Assembly (NCBI RefSeq): GCF_000212735.1
Contig: NC_015512.1
Coordinates: forward strand, 1-64,000
Reading direction: 5' to 3'
DNA length: 64,000 nt
DNA from: Haliscomenobacter hydrossis DSM 1100
Lineage (GTDB): Bacteria; Bacteroidota; Bacteroidia; Chitinophagales; Saprospiraceae
In this document: piece after piece, positions 27,489 through 36,467 of the stretch
Layout of the letters: the number at the start of each line of letters is the position of its first letter
Numbering within the stretch: the first letter of the stretch is position 1
Notes under the pieces: generated by a model
What the model was told of the DNA's origin: nothing
The model's input: only the letters and a program-made list of their open reading frames with translations
Databases searched by the model: none
Made by a program: the position numbers and the translations under genes

Positions 27489-30400
27489 TACTTCAAGATG
27501 ATTGAGCTAGCCGTTTCCAATAAAGTTTCCAGTTGCGCTTTCAAATCCGTCACATAAGCCTCAATGTCGGCTGGGGAGCTGATGGTTTTGCGCGGCAAAG
27601 CGTAGGTTTGAGCCTGGGGCGCGGCCAAGAGGATGGCGTCCTCCAAAGCCGCCTGGAACTGGCCGGGCAAGGCGGCGATTTTGGTATCCCAATTGTAGAG
27701 GGAAGTCTTTTGCAGTTGGTACAGCAAGCCTTGAGCATCCAGGGTCTTGATCTCCTGCTTGCTGAGCAATTGGTGTTTGGCCCAGATGCCGTGTTTCTGC
27801 TCGGGGCTCAGTTTTTTGACATATTCATTGGCCTGCAGGGCCGCCATGGCCTGATCATACAGCTGGTTGTAGCGCAGTTTTTTGCCATTGAGCACATCGA
27901 GCAGGCGCTCGGCCAGGGCATTCAAGCTGGGCTGGATCAAGTCGGGTTCCTGGAGCAAGAGGCGGTTGTCGCGGATGGCGGCCACGTCGGTTTTGAGCTG
28001 TTCCATCTGCGCCTCGTCCGGCGCGTGGCTGGCCAGTTCGCGGAGCGTTTGCCATAGCGGTTCACGCTTGCTGACCGTGGCGGCCTTGGCGCTCCAATCG
28101 AGGAAGGTAGCCAGCAAGTCCTCCTTCTGTTGGAGCATGTCCAAGAGGCGCTCGTTGCCCTCCTTGTTTTCGATGTCGCGAATAAAGGCTAGGTCGAAAG
28201 GAGCAGGGCGGGGCGCCTCGCCACTCGCCTGGGCAGCCAGGGCTTTGAGTTTGGCCAAGTACTCGTTGGAAAAAGGGAAAATCTCCTGATTGGGCGGGCA
28301 AGTGATGCCTGCGTCCTGTAGGAGTTTGCGGAGGGTGATTTTCTCCTTGGCCCCTAGGATGTGCACTTCTTTTTTGAAGGTAGCCGGGTTGATTTTCCCC
28401 TGTTTCAAATCCGGTTCATTGGAAGAAAGGTGCTGGTTGTTTTTCAAGAGGATCAACAGGGTATCCACCGCATCCTGGGGCCAGCCGTAAGGCGCTTTCA
28501 TGAATTGATTGCGGATGTCTTTGCCCGTTTTGGTGGTATTGCCGATGAAGCGCAGGATTTCCATGGCCACAGGGTGCTTCTCAACATCACCGGAGTACTG
28601 GATGGCAGTCAGTGCATCCGGGTTTCCGGCCTGGGCTTTGGTCAAAGCCTGGCCCCAATTCAAAAAATCGGCTTTGCTCTTGAACTCAGGAAACTGGCGG
28701 TCGGCGATGCTGTGGAGGGCCTCCCGGATGTTCTCGTTGAGTCCGCCAGACTGAACGAGGTTGCCCCCGGCGAGGTAGACGAGGGTTTCGGCGCAAATTT
28801 TTTCAATCAAGTCCTGGATTTCCTTCTCGGCCAGACTCTTGCGGGTTTCCATGCTCTTTTTGGCCTGTTCCCCCTCGGGCGTAGAAGGTAGCCCTTTGGC
28901 ATCGATGGCCAAACCAGCCGCGAGGAACTTGATGATGGCCGAGCGCAGGTCCGGATCGCGGAATTTTTTCACAAAAGCATAAGCCAGGGGCGCGTTGCTG
29001 CCCGCCGCCCGGATTTCGTTCAAGACCTGGGTTTCATTTTCAAACCAGCCATCGCGGATCCAGAGATTGAGTTTGTGCTCGGTATTGGGTAGGGCGTCTT
29101 TGTCCCAAAGCTCAAAATCGCGCACCGTGCGCGAAGCACCCTGGGCCACACTGATGGCGCGGGTTTTGTCTTTGAGGTGGGCCACTATTTTACCCCGGCG
29201 CAAGGTTTGAATCTGATCATCGCCCGAGTTGTTGAGTTTGATGTGCTGTTTGGTGAACTCCTGTTCCCACTCCGCGCCAATTTTGGTTTGCAGCTTGTAC
29301 TCCTCATTGATGGGCATCAAGACCTTTGCCTCCACCAGGTTTTTGACCAATGCCTTTACCTTGGTGCGGAAGGTGTCGGAATTCACATTCAGGTTGTCGA
29401 TCAGCAGATCAGCGATGGTGTTTTCGTTGGCTTTGAGGCCGGTGTCGGGCACATTGGAAGTCAACAAGTCCAGGAGAAAAACGGCGCTTAAAATGCGGCC
29501 CTCGATGGCGGAGTCACCCCCTTTGGCCTTGCGCTCCTGAATCAGGTTGCTGGTATCGTTCAGCAAGAGGCCAGCCTGGATGAGCTGGGTTTGGTTTTGA
29601 TTGAAGATGTAGTCGGCGGGCACAATTTGGCCGAGCTCCAGACTGGCAATAGACTTGAGGCTATCGTCGACGATACGCAATTGGTTGCGGAGCTGCCCGG
29701 AGGTACCCGCCACATCGATCTCGCGCAGGACCTTGTTCCAAAGTTTGCGGGTAGAGGGCAGCAGGGGATAATCCGCCACGAGGGTGTTTTTGTCTTCGGT
29801 GAGGTAGCCAAAGACGCTGCCCTCCAAATTGCGGGAAATTTCGCCCAATGAAGCCTCCAATTTTGTTTGTAGTGGCGCTACCGAAGCAGGTTTCTTTTCA
29901 AGGATGGTTTTGCGGATGACCGTTTGAATGTCGGTATTGGACAACTGGATGGGTACACGGAAACGCGCCATCAAGCGTTGGAGGTTGGCGGTTTCGGTCA
30001 AGGCATTTTGTCCGGTGCCCACCAAGAGGAATTTGCCATCGAAGCGGGAGCAGAGGTCTTCAGCCAGCAGCTGGACGTCGAATGACAAATTGCTGTCGTC
30101 GCCAATGAATTGTTGCACCTCATCCAGGATGATGATGGTACAGGGGATTTTGGAACCAAAAAAGAGGGGCAGGATTTCGTCGCGGATGGTTTTGACAAAA
30201 TCCTCGCGGCTGATCGTTTCGATGCGGGGAAACTGCGCCTTAAAGAGGTCTTTCAGTTTCATTTCATTCTCGGCCAGTTCGGGCATGAGTTCGAGTACCG
30301 ATTTGGCCAAAACGGGAGAAACAAAGAGGTTTTCGATTTCTTTGCGAAAATCGCGGCCAGCAGCTTCCACCAATGCCTGCAAATTGTCGTAGATGCCCTC

Positions 30401-30922
30401 CTTTTTGGCCCAAAAAACAAACTTAAAGTGGTGGTATTGTTGGGGCAGTCCCAGAGCGCTCAAGAAAATTTGTAAAAAAGAGTAGCGGATGTCCCGGGAA
30501 GGGAAATCGCGCAAGGTACCTGCAATGGACAATTTGCCCTGGATTTTTTGTTTGCGGTCAATCTCCACGAACAAATCCTGGATGTCTTGGGGGAGGGGTT
30601 TGAGGCTGCGGGCGGTTTTGCCATTCGGAAACTCAAAATCGTCCCACAAGTAGCTGGCCATTTTGACCAAATGCGATTTACCGCTGCCATAAAAGCCACT
30701 CACCCAAAAAGCAGCTTGTTCGGCACTTTGGTAATTTTGGAGGTAGTAGTCCAAGATTTTGCGCAAGCCATCGTGGTATTCCCCCTCACAAACAAAAGTC
30801 TTCAATTCATACTCGGCAACCGAGAGGTCTTCTTGTTCATTAAGGGCTCTAATCTTGGCCACCCCTTCGTTCTTGAGGTTGACCTGTTCAGGATTCAGCG
30901 TAAATAATTCTTTGTTCAGCAT
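27488..30922 (-). CDS. brxC: BrxC, large P-loop ATPase of BREX
   Basis: The protein has 1144 residues, in the normal range for BrxC. The P-loop is GFYGSGKSH (~76-84) and the Walker B is TIIILDEVQQF (~259-269). The long C-terminal region is helical and rich in Gln/Leu. It is 10 nt downstream of brxB and overlaps pglX by 1 nt, in the standard type 1 order. BrxC is an essential core ATPase of the system; its mechanism is unresolved. Confidence 0.94.
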   Translation of the reverse strand: MLNKELFTLNPEQVNLKNEGVAKIRALNEQEDLSVAEYELKTFVCEGEYHDGLRKILDYYLQNYQSAEQAAFWVSGFYGSGKSHLVKMASYLWDDFEFPNGKTARSLKPLPQDIQDLFVEIDRKQKIQGKLSIAGTLRDFPSRDIRYSFLQIFLSALGLPQQYHHFKFVFWAKKEGIYDNLQALVEAAGRDFRKEIENLFVSPVLAKSVLELMPELAENEMKLKDLFKAQFPRIETISREDFVKTIRDEILPLFFGSKIPCTIIILDEVQQFIGDDSNLSFDVQLLAEDLCSRFDGKFLLVGTGQNALTETANLQRLMARFRVPIQLSNTDIQTVIRKTILEKKPASVAPLQTKLEASLGEISRNLEGSVFGYLTEDKNTLVADYPLLPSTRKLWNKVLREIDVAGTSGQLRNQLRIVDDSLKSIASLELGQIVPADYIFNQNQTQLIQAGLLLNDTSNLIQERKAKGGDSAIEGRILSAVFLLDLLTSNVPDTGLKANENTIADLLIDNLNVNSDTFRTKVKALVKNLVEAKVLMPINEEYKLQTKIGAEWEQEFTKQHIKLNNSGDDQIQTLRRGKIVAHLKDKTRAISVAQGASRTVRDFELWDKDALPNTEHKLNLWIRDGWFENETQVLNEIRAAGSNAPLAYAFVKKFRDPDLRSAIIKFLAAGLAIDAKGLPSTPEGEQAKKSMETRKSLAEKEIQDLIEKICAETLVYLAGGNLVQSGGLNENIREALHSIADRQFPEFKSKADFLNWGQALTKAQAGNPDALTAIQYSGDVEKHPVAMEILRFIGNTTKTGKDIRNQFMKAPYGWPQDAVDTLLILLKNNQHLSSNEPDLKQGKINPATFKKEVHILGAKEKITLRKLLQDAGITCPPNQEIFPFSNEYLAKLKALAAQASGEAPRPAPFDLAFIRDIENKEGNERLLDMLQQKEDLLATFLDWSAKAATVSKREPLWQTLRELASHAPDEAQMEQLKTDVAAIRDNRLLLQEPDLIQPSLNALAERLLDVLNGKKLRYNQLYDQAMAALQANEYVKKLSPEQKHGIWAKHQLLSKQEIKTLDAQGLLYQLQKTSLYNWDTKIAALPGQFQAALEDAILLAAPQAQTYALPRKTISSPADIEAYVTDLKAQLETLLETASSIILK

Positions 30923-30932
30923 TCTATTATTT

Positions 30933-31478
30933 TTAAACGGTAATGGGTCTTGCTAAATAACTCCAGCCATCGCGGGCATCGAGCAAACGGTATTGATTGT
31001 GTTGAAATTCCCCAGGAAAAAAAATGAGCATACGTCCGCTAAAATCCTTCTCGCAGCCCTTTAGTACCTCCGACAGGCGTGCAAAACCAAACAAAGCCGA
31101 TACATCCTTAATGGCCACCAGGGTGTGCTGATCCTGATCGAGTTTGCGCAATTCCTTGCGCAAAAACTGGATGGCAAAAGGGATGAACTCCGCTTCGAGT
31201 TGGTCAACGATGTACTCGGGATTGGCGAAGTATTCCTCCTGGTAGTCGTGTTGGGTCATCCAGGCTGGGAAACACTGCTTGAGGGAAATGCTGCGCCATT
31301 GCTTGCCTGCTTTGAGGGTGTAGGTCTCAAAATCTCCTAGCCGCAGCTCCACTTTGCGCTGCTCAGCAGGATCGTACACCAAAAACCAAACCCGCTCCTG
31401 GCCCGACAACACGGTAGACCAAGGTTCTTTTACAACCTTATCGAAGGCGGCCAATAGTTGGTCAATTTTTGCTTGCAT
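30933..31478 (-). CDS. brxB: BrxB (DUF1788 family)
   Basis: The protein has 181 residues, matching DUF1788/BrxB. Recognisable segments are FLVYDPAEQRKVELRLGDFE near residue 32 and the C-terminal RMLIFFPGEFQHNQYRLLDA. It sits second in the BREX cluster, between brxA and brxC, with a 10-nt gap to brxC. A 184-bp gap with a palindromic repeat separates it from brxA. BrxB is a core component of unknown biochemical activity. Confidence 0.9.
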   Translation of the reverse strand: MQAKIDQLLAAFDKVVKEPWSTVLSGQERVWFLVYDPAEQRKVELRLGDFETYTLKAGKQWRSISLKQCFPAWMTQHDYQEEYFANPEYIVDQLEAEFIPFAIQFLRKELRKLDQDQHTLVAIKDVSALFGFARLSEVLKGCEKDFSGRMLIFFPGEFQHNQYRLLDARDGWSYLARPITV

Positions 31479-31490
31479 TGATCCAGGTTT

Positions 31491-31665
31491 TGTAAAAGTT
31501 TAGCACCCCGACTTTGTCGGGGTTTATTTTTTATATTTTCCCCGCAGATCACGCAGATATCCGCAGATTTTCTCCAAAAAGAACATTAATCTGCGGATAT
31601 CTGCGTGATCTGCGGGAGAAAATTTATGGGATCCACTCCGCCGCAGGAGAGGCACTAAACTTTCA
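31491..31665. mobile_element. MITE-like palindromic element between brxA and brxB
   Basis: Starts TGTAAAAGTTTAGCAC, then a hairpin CCCCGAC-ttt-GTCGGGG (31506-31522). Next come 29-bp perfect inverted arms (31541-31569 and 31588-31616) built from GCAGAT words, and the element ends in a partial inverse of its left terminus (GCACTAAACTTTCAT). A second element with the same left end lies at 53951-54114. No protein is encoded. Sitting inside the BREX operon, it forms a large RNA hairpin between brxA and brxB. Confidence 0.6.
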
Positions 31666-32379
31666 TCCGATTTTATTCAACAGTGCAGCAAACGAAATCG
31701 TAGTGACACTGCCCGCATGCTGGTATTCCATCAAGTCCCGTTTGCTGCATTCGATGGCCAGGTTGCGGAGTTGGCTTTCGGGCAGTCCCAAGGCTTGCAC
31801 TGGAAGGCTACTCCAAATGAAATCACCCCGTTTACCCTGAATGTAAGCCAACAAAAAAGCAAAACAGGCAATGCGGTAACTGATGTTGGGTTGTGTTCTA
31901 CTGATGCTCACTTTTCCCGCTATAAATCCGGCTTGTTTCCAGGAACTGGCCAGGTTTTGAGCGATGGATTTACAAGAATTGGGTGAATAGTGGTTCGGGT
32001 GGTTTTTTTGGAGGATGTTCTCAAAAAATTCAACCGAGAGCTTTTCACCGGGTACACTTGCCTCCAAAACGGCCAAACTTTCGGCCAAAAGATCGTCGAC
32101 ACAAATGGCATAAAGTAGCGCCAGCATGGGTTTTTCAGCAGTTTCAGCGGTTTTCCAAAAAAAAGCAAGGGCAGCAAAAGAAGGCTGTTGCCGATCAAAG
32201 CTGTACAATCTTTTCAGGTACATCGCGGTTTTTTCAGCCCCTGAATTGGATTTTTTTCCGGTCACATTGAGCGCCAAGGAACCTGAGAAGTCGCTGGTAT
32301 CGATGGAATGGTCCATGACTTTTGCCAACTCCAGGAACATCATGGTTCTGCTGGTATGAATGGATTTCAATTTGCTCAC
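31663..32379 (-). CDS. brxA: BrxA (DUF1819 family)
   Basis: The protein has 238 residues with a GTG start at 32379. The sequence matches the BrxA/DUF1819 pattern: a small helical protein with KNHPNHYSPNSCKSIAQNLA.. and IAFLLA-like segments, ending in a winged-helix-like half. It is the first gene of the BREX operon in the usual position. A consensus promoter lies about 75 bp upstream. BrxA proteins studied elsewhere bind DNA. Confidence 0.88.
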   Translation of the reverse strand: MSKLKSIHTSRTMMFLELAKVMDHSIDTSDFSGSLALNVTGKKSNSGAEKTAMYLKRLYSFDRQQPSFAALAFFWKTAETAEKPMLALLYAICVDDLLAESLAVLEASVPGEKLSVEFFENILQKNHPNHYSPNSCKSIAQNLASSWKQAGFIAGKVSISRTQPNISYRIACFAFLLAYIQGKRGDFIWSSLPVQALGLPESQLRNLAIECSKRDLMEYQHAGSVTTISFAALLNKIG

Positions 32380-32453
32380 TTGGTTCTGCTTTGCTTACTG
32401 CTGCTGTGTTAAATATCAAGAGTTTGTAAACATCTCTCTTAAGCTCGAAAGGA

Positions 32454-32483
32454 CAAATTTAATAAAAGAAAGCAGGAATCAAA
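32454..32483 (-). promoter_or_regulatory. Bacteroidota-type promoter for the BREX operon
   Basis: On the minus strand TTTG (32483-32480) is followed after 18 nt by TAAATTTG (32461-32454), matching the TTTG / TAnnTTTG consensus of Bacteroidota sigma factor. The predicted transcript begins about 70 nt before the brxA GTG. No other equally good promoter was seen inside the cluster. Confidence 0.65.
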
Positions 32484-32609
32484 GTTTGGTAATAACAATT
32501 TTTACACATGTGTTGGTGCAAGGTGTGCCTCTTGTGTGTTTATACGGATTCTTTTGGAAAAGGTTGCAGGGGGGAGGGGGTTAATGAGATTGAGGCCGAG
32601 AAAGGTGAG

Positions 32610-35600
32610 TTATTTAAGATCCCTCTCCTGAATGGTAGTCAACAACGCCACAATCTGGTTGCTGATCCGATTGGAAAGCAAATACTGTTCATCGGTGCTG
32701 TGTAGGCCTTTCGCTACATTGCGATTGAAGTCATGACATTGACTGGAGATGACGATTAAATCGTTGGCTGGAGCGGAATTGGCAAGCAGGTGTTTTTCCA
32801 AGCAGGCGATGGCGACGGCAATGCCGTCATTGATTAATTTTTTTTTGACGAGGAGTTTTAGGGATTCTAAAGGAGGAGGTGGGGGTGTAGGATCAAGAAG
32901 TTGAGCGCCGGATTGCTGATCGGTTATTTTTTTTAAGTCATAACTTGTTTTTGGAGAATCATCCTTTAATCGGCTAATCGGCAACAGTTTAAGGAAGGGT
33001 ATAAGCTCCAAAATCTCGCCGGTTGTTGAAGCCAGATGAGTTTTGCCTGCTTTGACTTTTTCACGCAATTGTTCCAGGCTCACCCAGGCATCGGGTTGAG
33101 CATTGAGGGAAATTTCAAAAGCTGACTTGGGTACACCGGGTTGAATGCGAAGGATTTCATCTTCCAGAAGCTCAATCATCTCCTCTGGCTCCAGGCCTTT
33201 TATTTGGACTTCGAAGCGACCTTGGGTGGGGTAAGTCTGGATGAATGCCATGGTTCCTTCAGCATTAAAAAGGAAGCCAGTGTGCCACAACATGTCGTAA
33301 CGTTCCACCAGTTTTGCTATTCGCACAATAAAACGTTGAATCAAAGCGGCATGAAAAAAGTGATGCCGAAAGCGAAAATGGTAAATGGGGCTTGAAAATG
33401 CCGACCAAATATCTGCTACTGCCGGAGCTTGAGTGTTGGGTAAGAACTCGGGTATGAGATAGTAAGGATCTTCGTTTTCTTTATCCAGCTTCAAAGCTTG
33501 CTCACTGACCATCATAAGTCGTAAAAAAAGCTCGATGTGCTCCGGCGTAAACTCTCGCCAGCATTTGGCGAGCTCACTGCGTTTGCGCAGGGCATTGCCT
33601 TTTAACAAAGGATACCAATGTTCGCGATCAAACAAACGGTAAACTGCGTCAAGTGCCCACTTTTGATCGAGTACAATATGATTTTCAGTAAAATTAAGCA
33701 GGTAACCACTAAACCCTAAAAAATGCAATAACGCGGCGGACGAGGCAGTATCAAGATTTTCACTGGTACAAACTGTATGGTACTCTTCCAGGGAAATATA
33801 GGGTTTGTTTTGGCGAAGTACAGCAAGTTTTTCCTGCACCTTACGCCAGGATAGGGGGCGAGGCATTCCTAACTCAGGGATTTGCGCATAGAGGTACTTG
33901 AGGCGGGTTAGCAAGGCATCAATACCATAACCAGTTTTAGCGCTTACACTGATGAAGGAGTCTATACCGTACTCTTCTTGGAGTGAATGCAGGTTGGCAG
34001 GGAATTGCTCGCGGCCATTGTCCATTTTGTTACATACTACAATGATTTCGGATGGTTTATTGATGGCCCGAATGTTGCCTAGCCAGTATTCGAGGGGGAA
34101 ATTTCTGGATAGATAAACTTCGTTGGGTTGGTTTTGGGAGTCTTCAAGGAGTTTTGACTCCATTTCGGGCTCCCACAACACCAAATAAACTGCCTTACCC
34201 AGCATAAAAATGCGGTGGGTGGCATGGTAAAGTTCCTGGCCGCCAAAATCCCAAATGCTCAGGCTGAGTTGCTTTTGTAGGGTGGTTAAGGGGATTTGGG
34301 CTTCGTAGAGCTGGATGCCGTGGGTAGAATCTTCCTCGGCATTGAAGGTATCGAGTTGGTAGAGCGCCTTGAGTAGACTGGTTTTGCCTACCCGGCCATT
34401 GCCTACAATGAGTTGTTTGGCTTCATAGGCGGGATATGAGCCTTGTTGCAGGTCGTGGTGATAGGCGCGGAGGAAAGGGAGTGAGTTTTCCTGGTTGGTT
34501 AGTTCCTGCGGAATGTTTAAAAATTGACTACCCTTGACGCCTAGATGGGTTAGATGGGGGAGGGAGAGTAGTTCGAAGGGGAAATTGGTTTGGTAAAATG
34601 CATTTAATTTGAGGCTCTCCAGGTTTTTTAAATGAGTTAGTAGTAGTAGGTCCGCTGAGTTTGAGCAACGAATATCTAAATGGCGTAGATTGGATAGTTT
34701 CAGTAATGGAGACAAGTCATCAAAGTATCCGAATCCATTCACTGAAAGAAATTGTAAATTGATCAGGTCGTTGATCCCATTTAGCGTATCAAATTTTGAA
34801 AGCATCCAAACTTCAATTTTCTTCAAACTTTTCAGGTTTTTAAAAATCTGAAAATCTGTTAAATGTGAAGAAACAAAAGTTAGATGCTCTATATATGGAA
34901 AATCGTACAGCTTGCCTAAATTATGTGCGCCAGCATTGTGCAGGGTAAGGTTTTTTAATTTGGGAAGGGTGATGTCATCACTAAAAAAATCTTTTTCTGT
35001 AAAATGTATATCCAATTCTTCTAAATTGACCAATTGATTCAATAGTTCTAGTTTTTTGGAATAAGAAAGCTCTAGTTTAAGATTTTTAAGTTTCGAAAGA
35101 TGTTTAATCCATTCTAAATCAAATTTTGTCACTCCTTTTGGCTGATGAAATTCTCTAATATTGACTTTTCTGCCACCTTTAAGTAATAAAGAAGCATCTC
35201 TTAATTCCTTATGATCAAGCACAAGTTCTTCCAGATTCACCAAACTATTTAGGGGTGACAAATCTGGAATATCGTCGACAGAAAGCTGTAATACCTTTAA
35301 GTGGGTAAGAGCGCTTATTGGGGTGATGTCGGTAATATCGGCATCACTAATGTCCAAATGTAGCAGTGATTTTAAGCCTGTTAGGGGAGTTAAATCGATT
35401 GACGGGACGCCATCCAGGAGCAGGGTTTTTAAGTTCGTAAGCTGAGCGATCTTGTTCGGTAAACTAGTAAATGTACTTCTATTGTGATAATCTTGTAAAG
35501 ACCAGGACTGTCTTTCTTCATTCCATTGTTTCCTACCCAAACTCAATTGTTGTACCCAGGTGCATTCCCACAACTCGTCGGGTAATTCGGTCAAGCCAAG

Positions 35601-35681
35601 GCAACTGAGGTCCAATCGGGGGGATTGGGTGCGTTTGTTTTCCCGGATCAAGTAAAGGGCTATCGCCAGATTTTCTTCCAT
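32610..35681 (-). CDS. Roco GTPase: LRR-Roc-COR with EAD11-like tail
   Basis: The protein has 1023 residues from the ATG at 35681. A TTG start further upstream is rejected because it lies inside the promoter -7 box. Residues ~25-430 hold about a dozen leucine-rich repeats (LTNLKTLLLDGVPSIDLTPL and similar). The Roc GTPase domain follows: P-loop GNGRVGKTSL, DxxG in WDFGGQE and specificity motif CNKMD. A COR domain (~600-850) comes next. The last ~90 residues (LESLKLLVKKKLINDG.. to the end) look like an EAD11 effector-associated domain, as in the SIR2-like protein at 732. Probably a conflict-system switch that recruits an effector through EAD-EAD contact (inference). A decayed relative lies at 38276-38663. 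Confidence 0.85.
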   Translation of the reverse strand: MEENLAIALYLIRENKRTQSPRLDLSCLGLTELPDELWECTWVQQLSLGRKQWNEERQSWSLQDYHNRSTFTSLPNKIAQLTNLKTLLLDGVPSIDLTPLTGLKSLLHLDISDADITDITPISALTHLKVLQLSVDDIPDLSPLNSLVNLEELVLDHKELRDASLLLKGGRKVNIREFHQPKGVTKFDLEWIKHLSKLKNLKLELSYSKKLELLNQLVNLEELDIHFTEKDFFSDDITLPKLKNLTLHNAGAHNLGKLYDFPYIEHLTFVSSHLTDFQIFKNLKSLKKIEVWMLSKFDTLNGINDLINLQFLSVNGFGYFDDLSPLLKLSNLRHLDIRCSNSADLLLLTHLKNLESLKLNAFYQTNFPFELLSLPHLTHLGVKGSQFLNIPQELTNQENSLPFLRAYHHDLQQGSYPAYEAKQLIVGNGRVGKTSLLKALYQLDTFNAEEDSTHGIQLYEAQIPLTTLQKQLSLSIWDFGGQELYHATHRIFMLGKAVYLVLWEPEMESKLLEDSQNQPNEVYLSRNFPLEYWLGNIRAINKPSEIIVVCNKMDNGREQFPANLHSLQEEYGIDSFISVSAKTGYGIDALLTRLKYLYAQIPELGMPRPLSWRKVQEKLAVLRQNKPYISLEEYHTVCTSENLDTASSAALLHFLGFSGYLLNFTENHIVLDQKWALDAVYRLFDREHWYPLLKGNALRKRSELAKCWREFTPEHIELFLRLMMVSEQALKLDKENEDPYYLIPEFLPNTQAPAVADIWSAFSSPIYHFRFRHHFFHAALIQRFIVRIAKLVERYDMLWHTGFLFNAEGTMAFIQTYPTQGRFEVQIKGLEPEEMIELLEDEILRIQPGVPKSAFEISLNAQPDAWVSLEQLREKVKAGKTHLASTTGEILELIPFLKLLPISRLKDDSPKTSYDLKKITDQQSGAQLLDPTPPPPPLESLKLLVKKKLINDGIAVAIACLEKHLLANSAPANDLIVISSQCHDFNRNVAKGLHSTDEQYLLSNRISNQIVALLTTIQERDLK

Positions 35682-35732
35682 TCGAGTAGGGTTGTTTTGG
35701 CTGCCCGCTGGGTTGAGGATTTTGTGTTTTGT

Positions 35733-35763
35733 CAAATATAGTAAAATGGGGTGGGAGGGGCAA
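35733..35763 (-). promoter_or_regulatory. Promoter for the roco gene
   Basis: On the minus strand TTG (35763-35761) is followed after 20 nt by TATATTTG (35740-35733), a perfect TAnnTTTG box. It places transcription start near 35726, about 45 nt before the ATG at 35681, and overlaps the alternative TTG start at 35735. Confidence 0.6.
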
Positions 35764-35788
35764 GAGAAGGAGGGAAAAGAATTGGGGC

Positions 35789-36325
35789 CTAAGCTTTTTG
35801 CTGTTTCATCCGTTCGATTTCCTTTACAAAGTCAGCCACCTGAGTCATCAAATCAGGTTTTCCAAGTAATCCAACCAAAGCGTAGGTTTTTACTTTTCCA
35901 GCGTGGAGAGCGTTGATCTTTTGCCCCCGAAAGTTTTGCCAAAAGCTAGTTTGCGTGTACCCATGGATATTGCCAATATGCAAAATGTAAATCTGGCTAT
36001 TTTCATCAGCTGCAAAGGCCCCGGCTACCTGGGATTTGGAAGCCATAGGGAAGTTGATCTGGCAGGGGGCTGAGACCGCTTGATTTTGATGAGGCTCAGC
36101 GCTGCACAAGGCATGGAGGTATTTGGGGCGGGAAGGGTGATCATGGTTTATTTCAGAGAACATCCAAAAGTGGTAGTTGGGGAAATAGTTTACGGTACAG
36201 GTGCGAGTGCCTCCTGGCCATCCAATACGAACTGAATAGGTCTTGGACGGGTGAGCCTGGATTTGATTGATGAAGCGATTGTTTAGTTTTTGGATGTGCG
36301 CGAGGTCTTGGATAGTGCTTAACAT
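35789..36325 (-). CDS. Hypothetical protein
   Basis: The protein has 178 residues from the ATG at 36325 (MLSTIQDLAHIQ). The open frame extends a further 117 codons but that part has no protein-like character and crosses a GCAACCACGTAGGGTTGC repeat. The sequence contains YSVRIGWPGGTRTCTVNYFP, WMFSEINHDHPSRPKYLHAL and a beta-rich second half. I do not recognise a family. It stands alone between the roco gene and DarTG on the same strand. Confidence 0.55.
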   Translation of the reverse strand: MLSTIQDLAHIQKLNNRFINQIQAHPSKTYSVRIGWPGGTRTCTVNYFPNYHFWMFSEINHDHPSRPKYLHALCSAEPHQNQAVSAPCQINFPMASKSQVAGAFAADENSQIYILHIGNIHGYTQTSFWQNFRGQKINALHAGKVKTYALVGLLGKPDLMTQVADFVKEIERMKQQKA

Positions 36326-36389
36326 GGTGTAAATCGGTTTGGTTAGGGGTTGATACGGAAATGGGAGTGGAAAGGTTGCACGGTGTTGA

Positions 36390-36407
36390 GCAACCACGTA
36401 GGGTTGC
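36390..36407. repeat. GCAACCACGTAGGGTTGC palindromic repeat
   Basis: One of four intergenic copies of a small palindrome built around CCACGTAGGG; the others are at 39961, 40357 and 56283. Confidence 0.55.
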
Positions 36408-36467
36408 CCGTACGGTTCGAGGGCAAGGCAAGTGTGCAGCAAGGAACGGGTTCTTTTGATTTTCCCC

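Noticed and set aside
31491-31665. Ordinary terminator between brxA and brxB
   Set aside because: The structure is too long, with shared ends at a second locus; the small CCCCGAC hairpin within it lacks a T-run on the transcribed strand.
16171-32379. BREX as type 2 (Pgl) rather than type 1
   Set aside because: brxA, brxB, brxC and brxL are all present in type 1 order; no pglW kinase or brxD/HI is present. The kinase at 13699 belongs to the neighbouring operon.
35735-35735. TTG start for the roco gene at 35735
   Set aside because: It lies inside the TATATTTG -7 box and so cannot be in the transcript; the ATG at 35681 is used.
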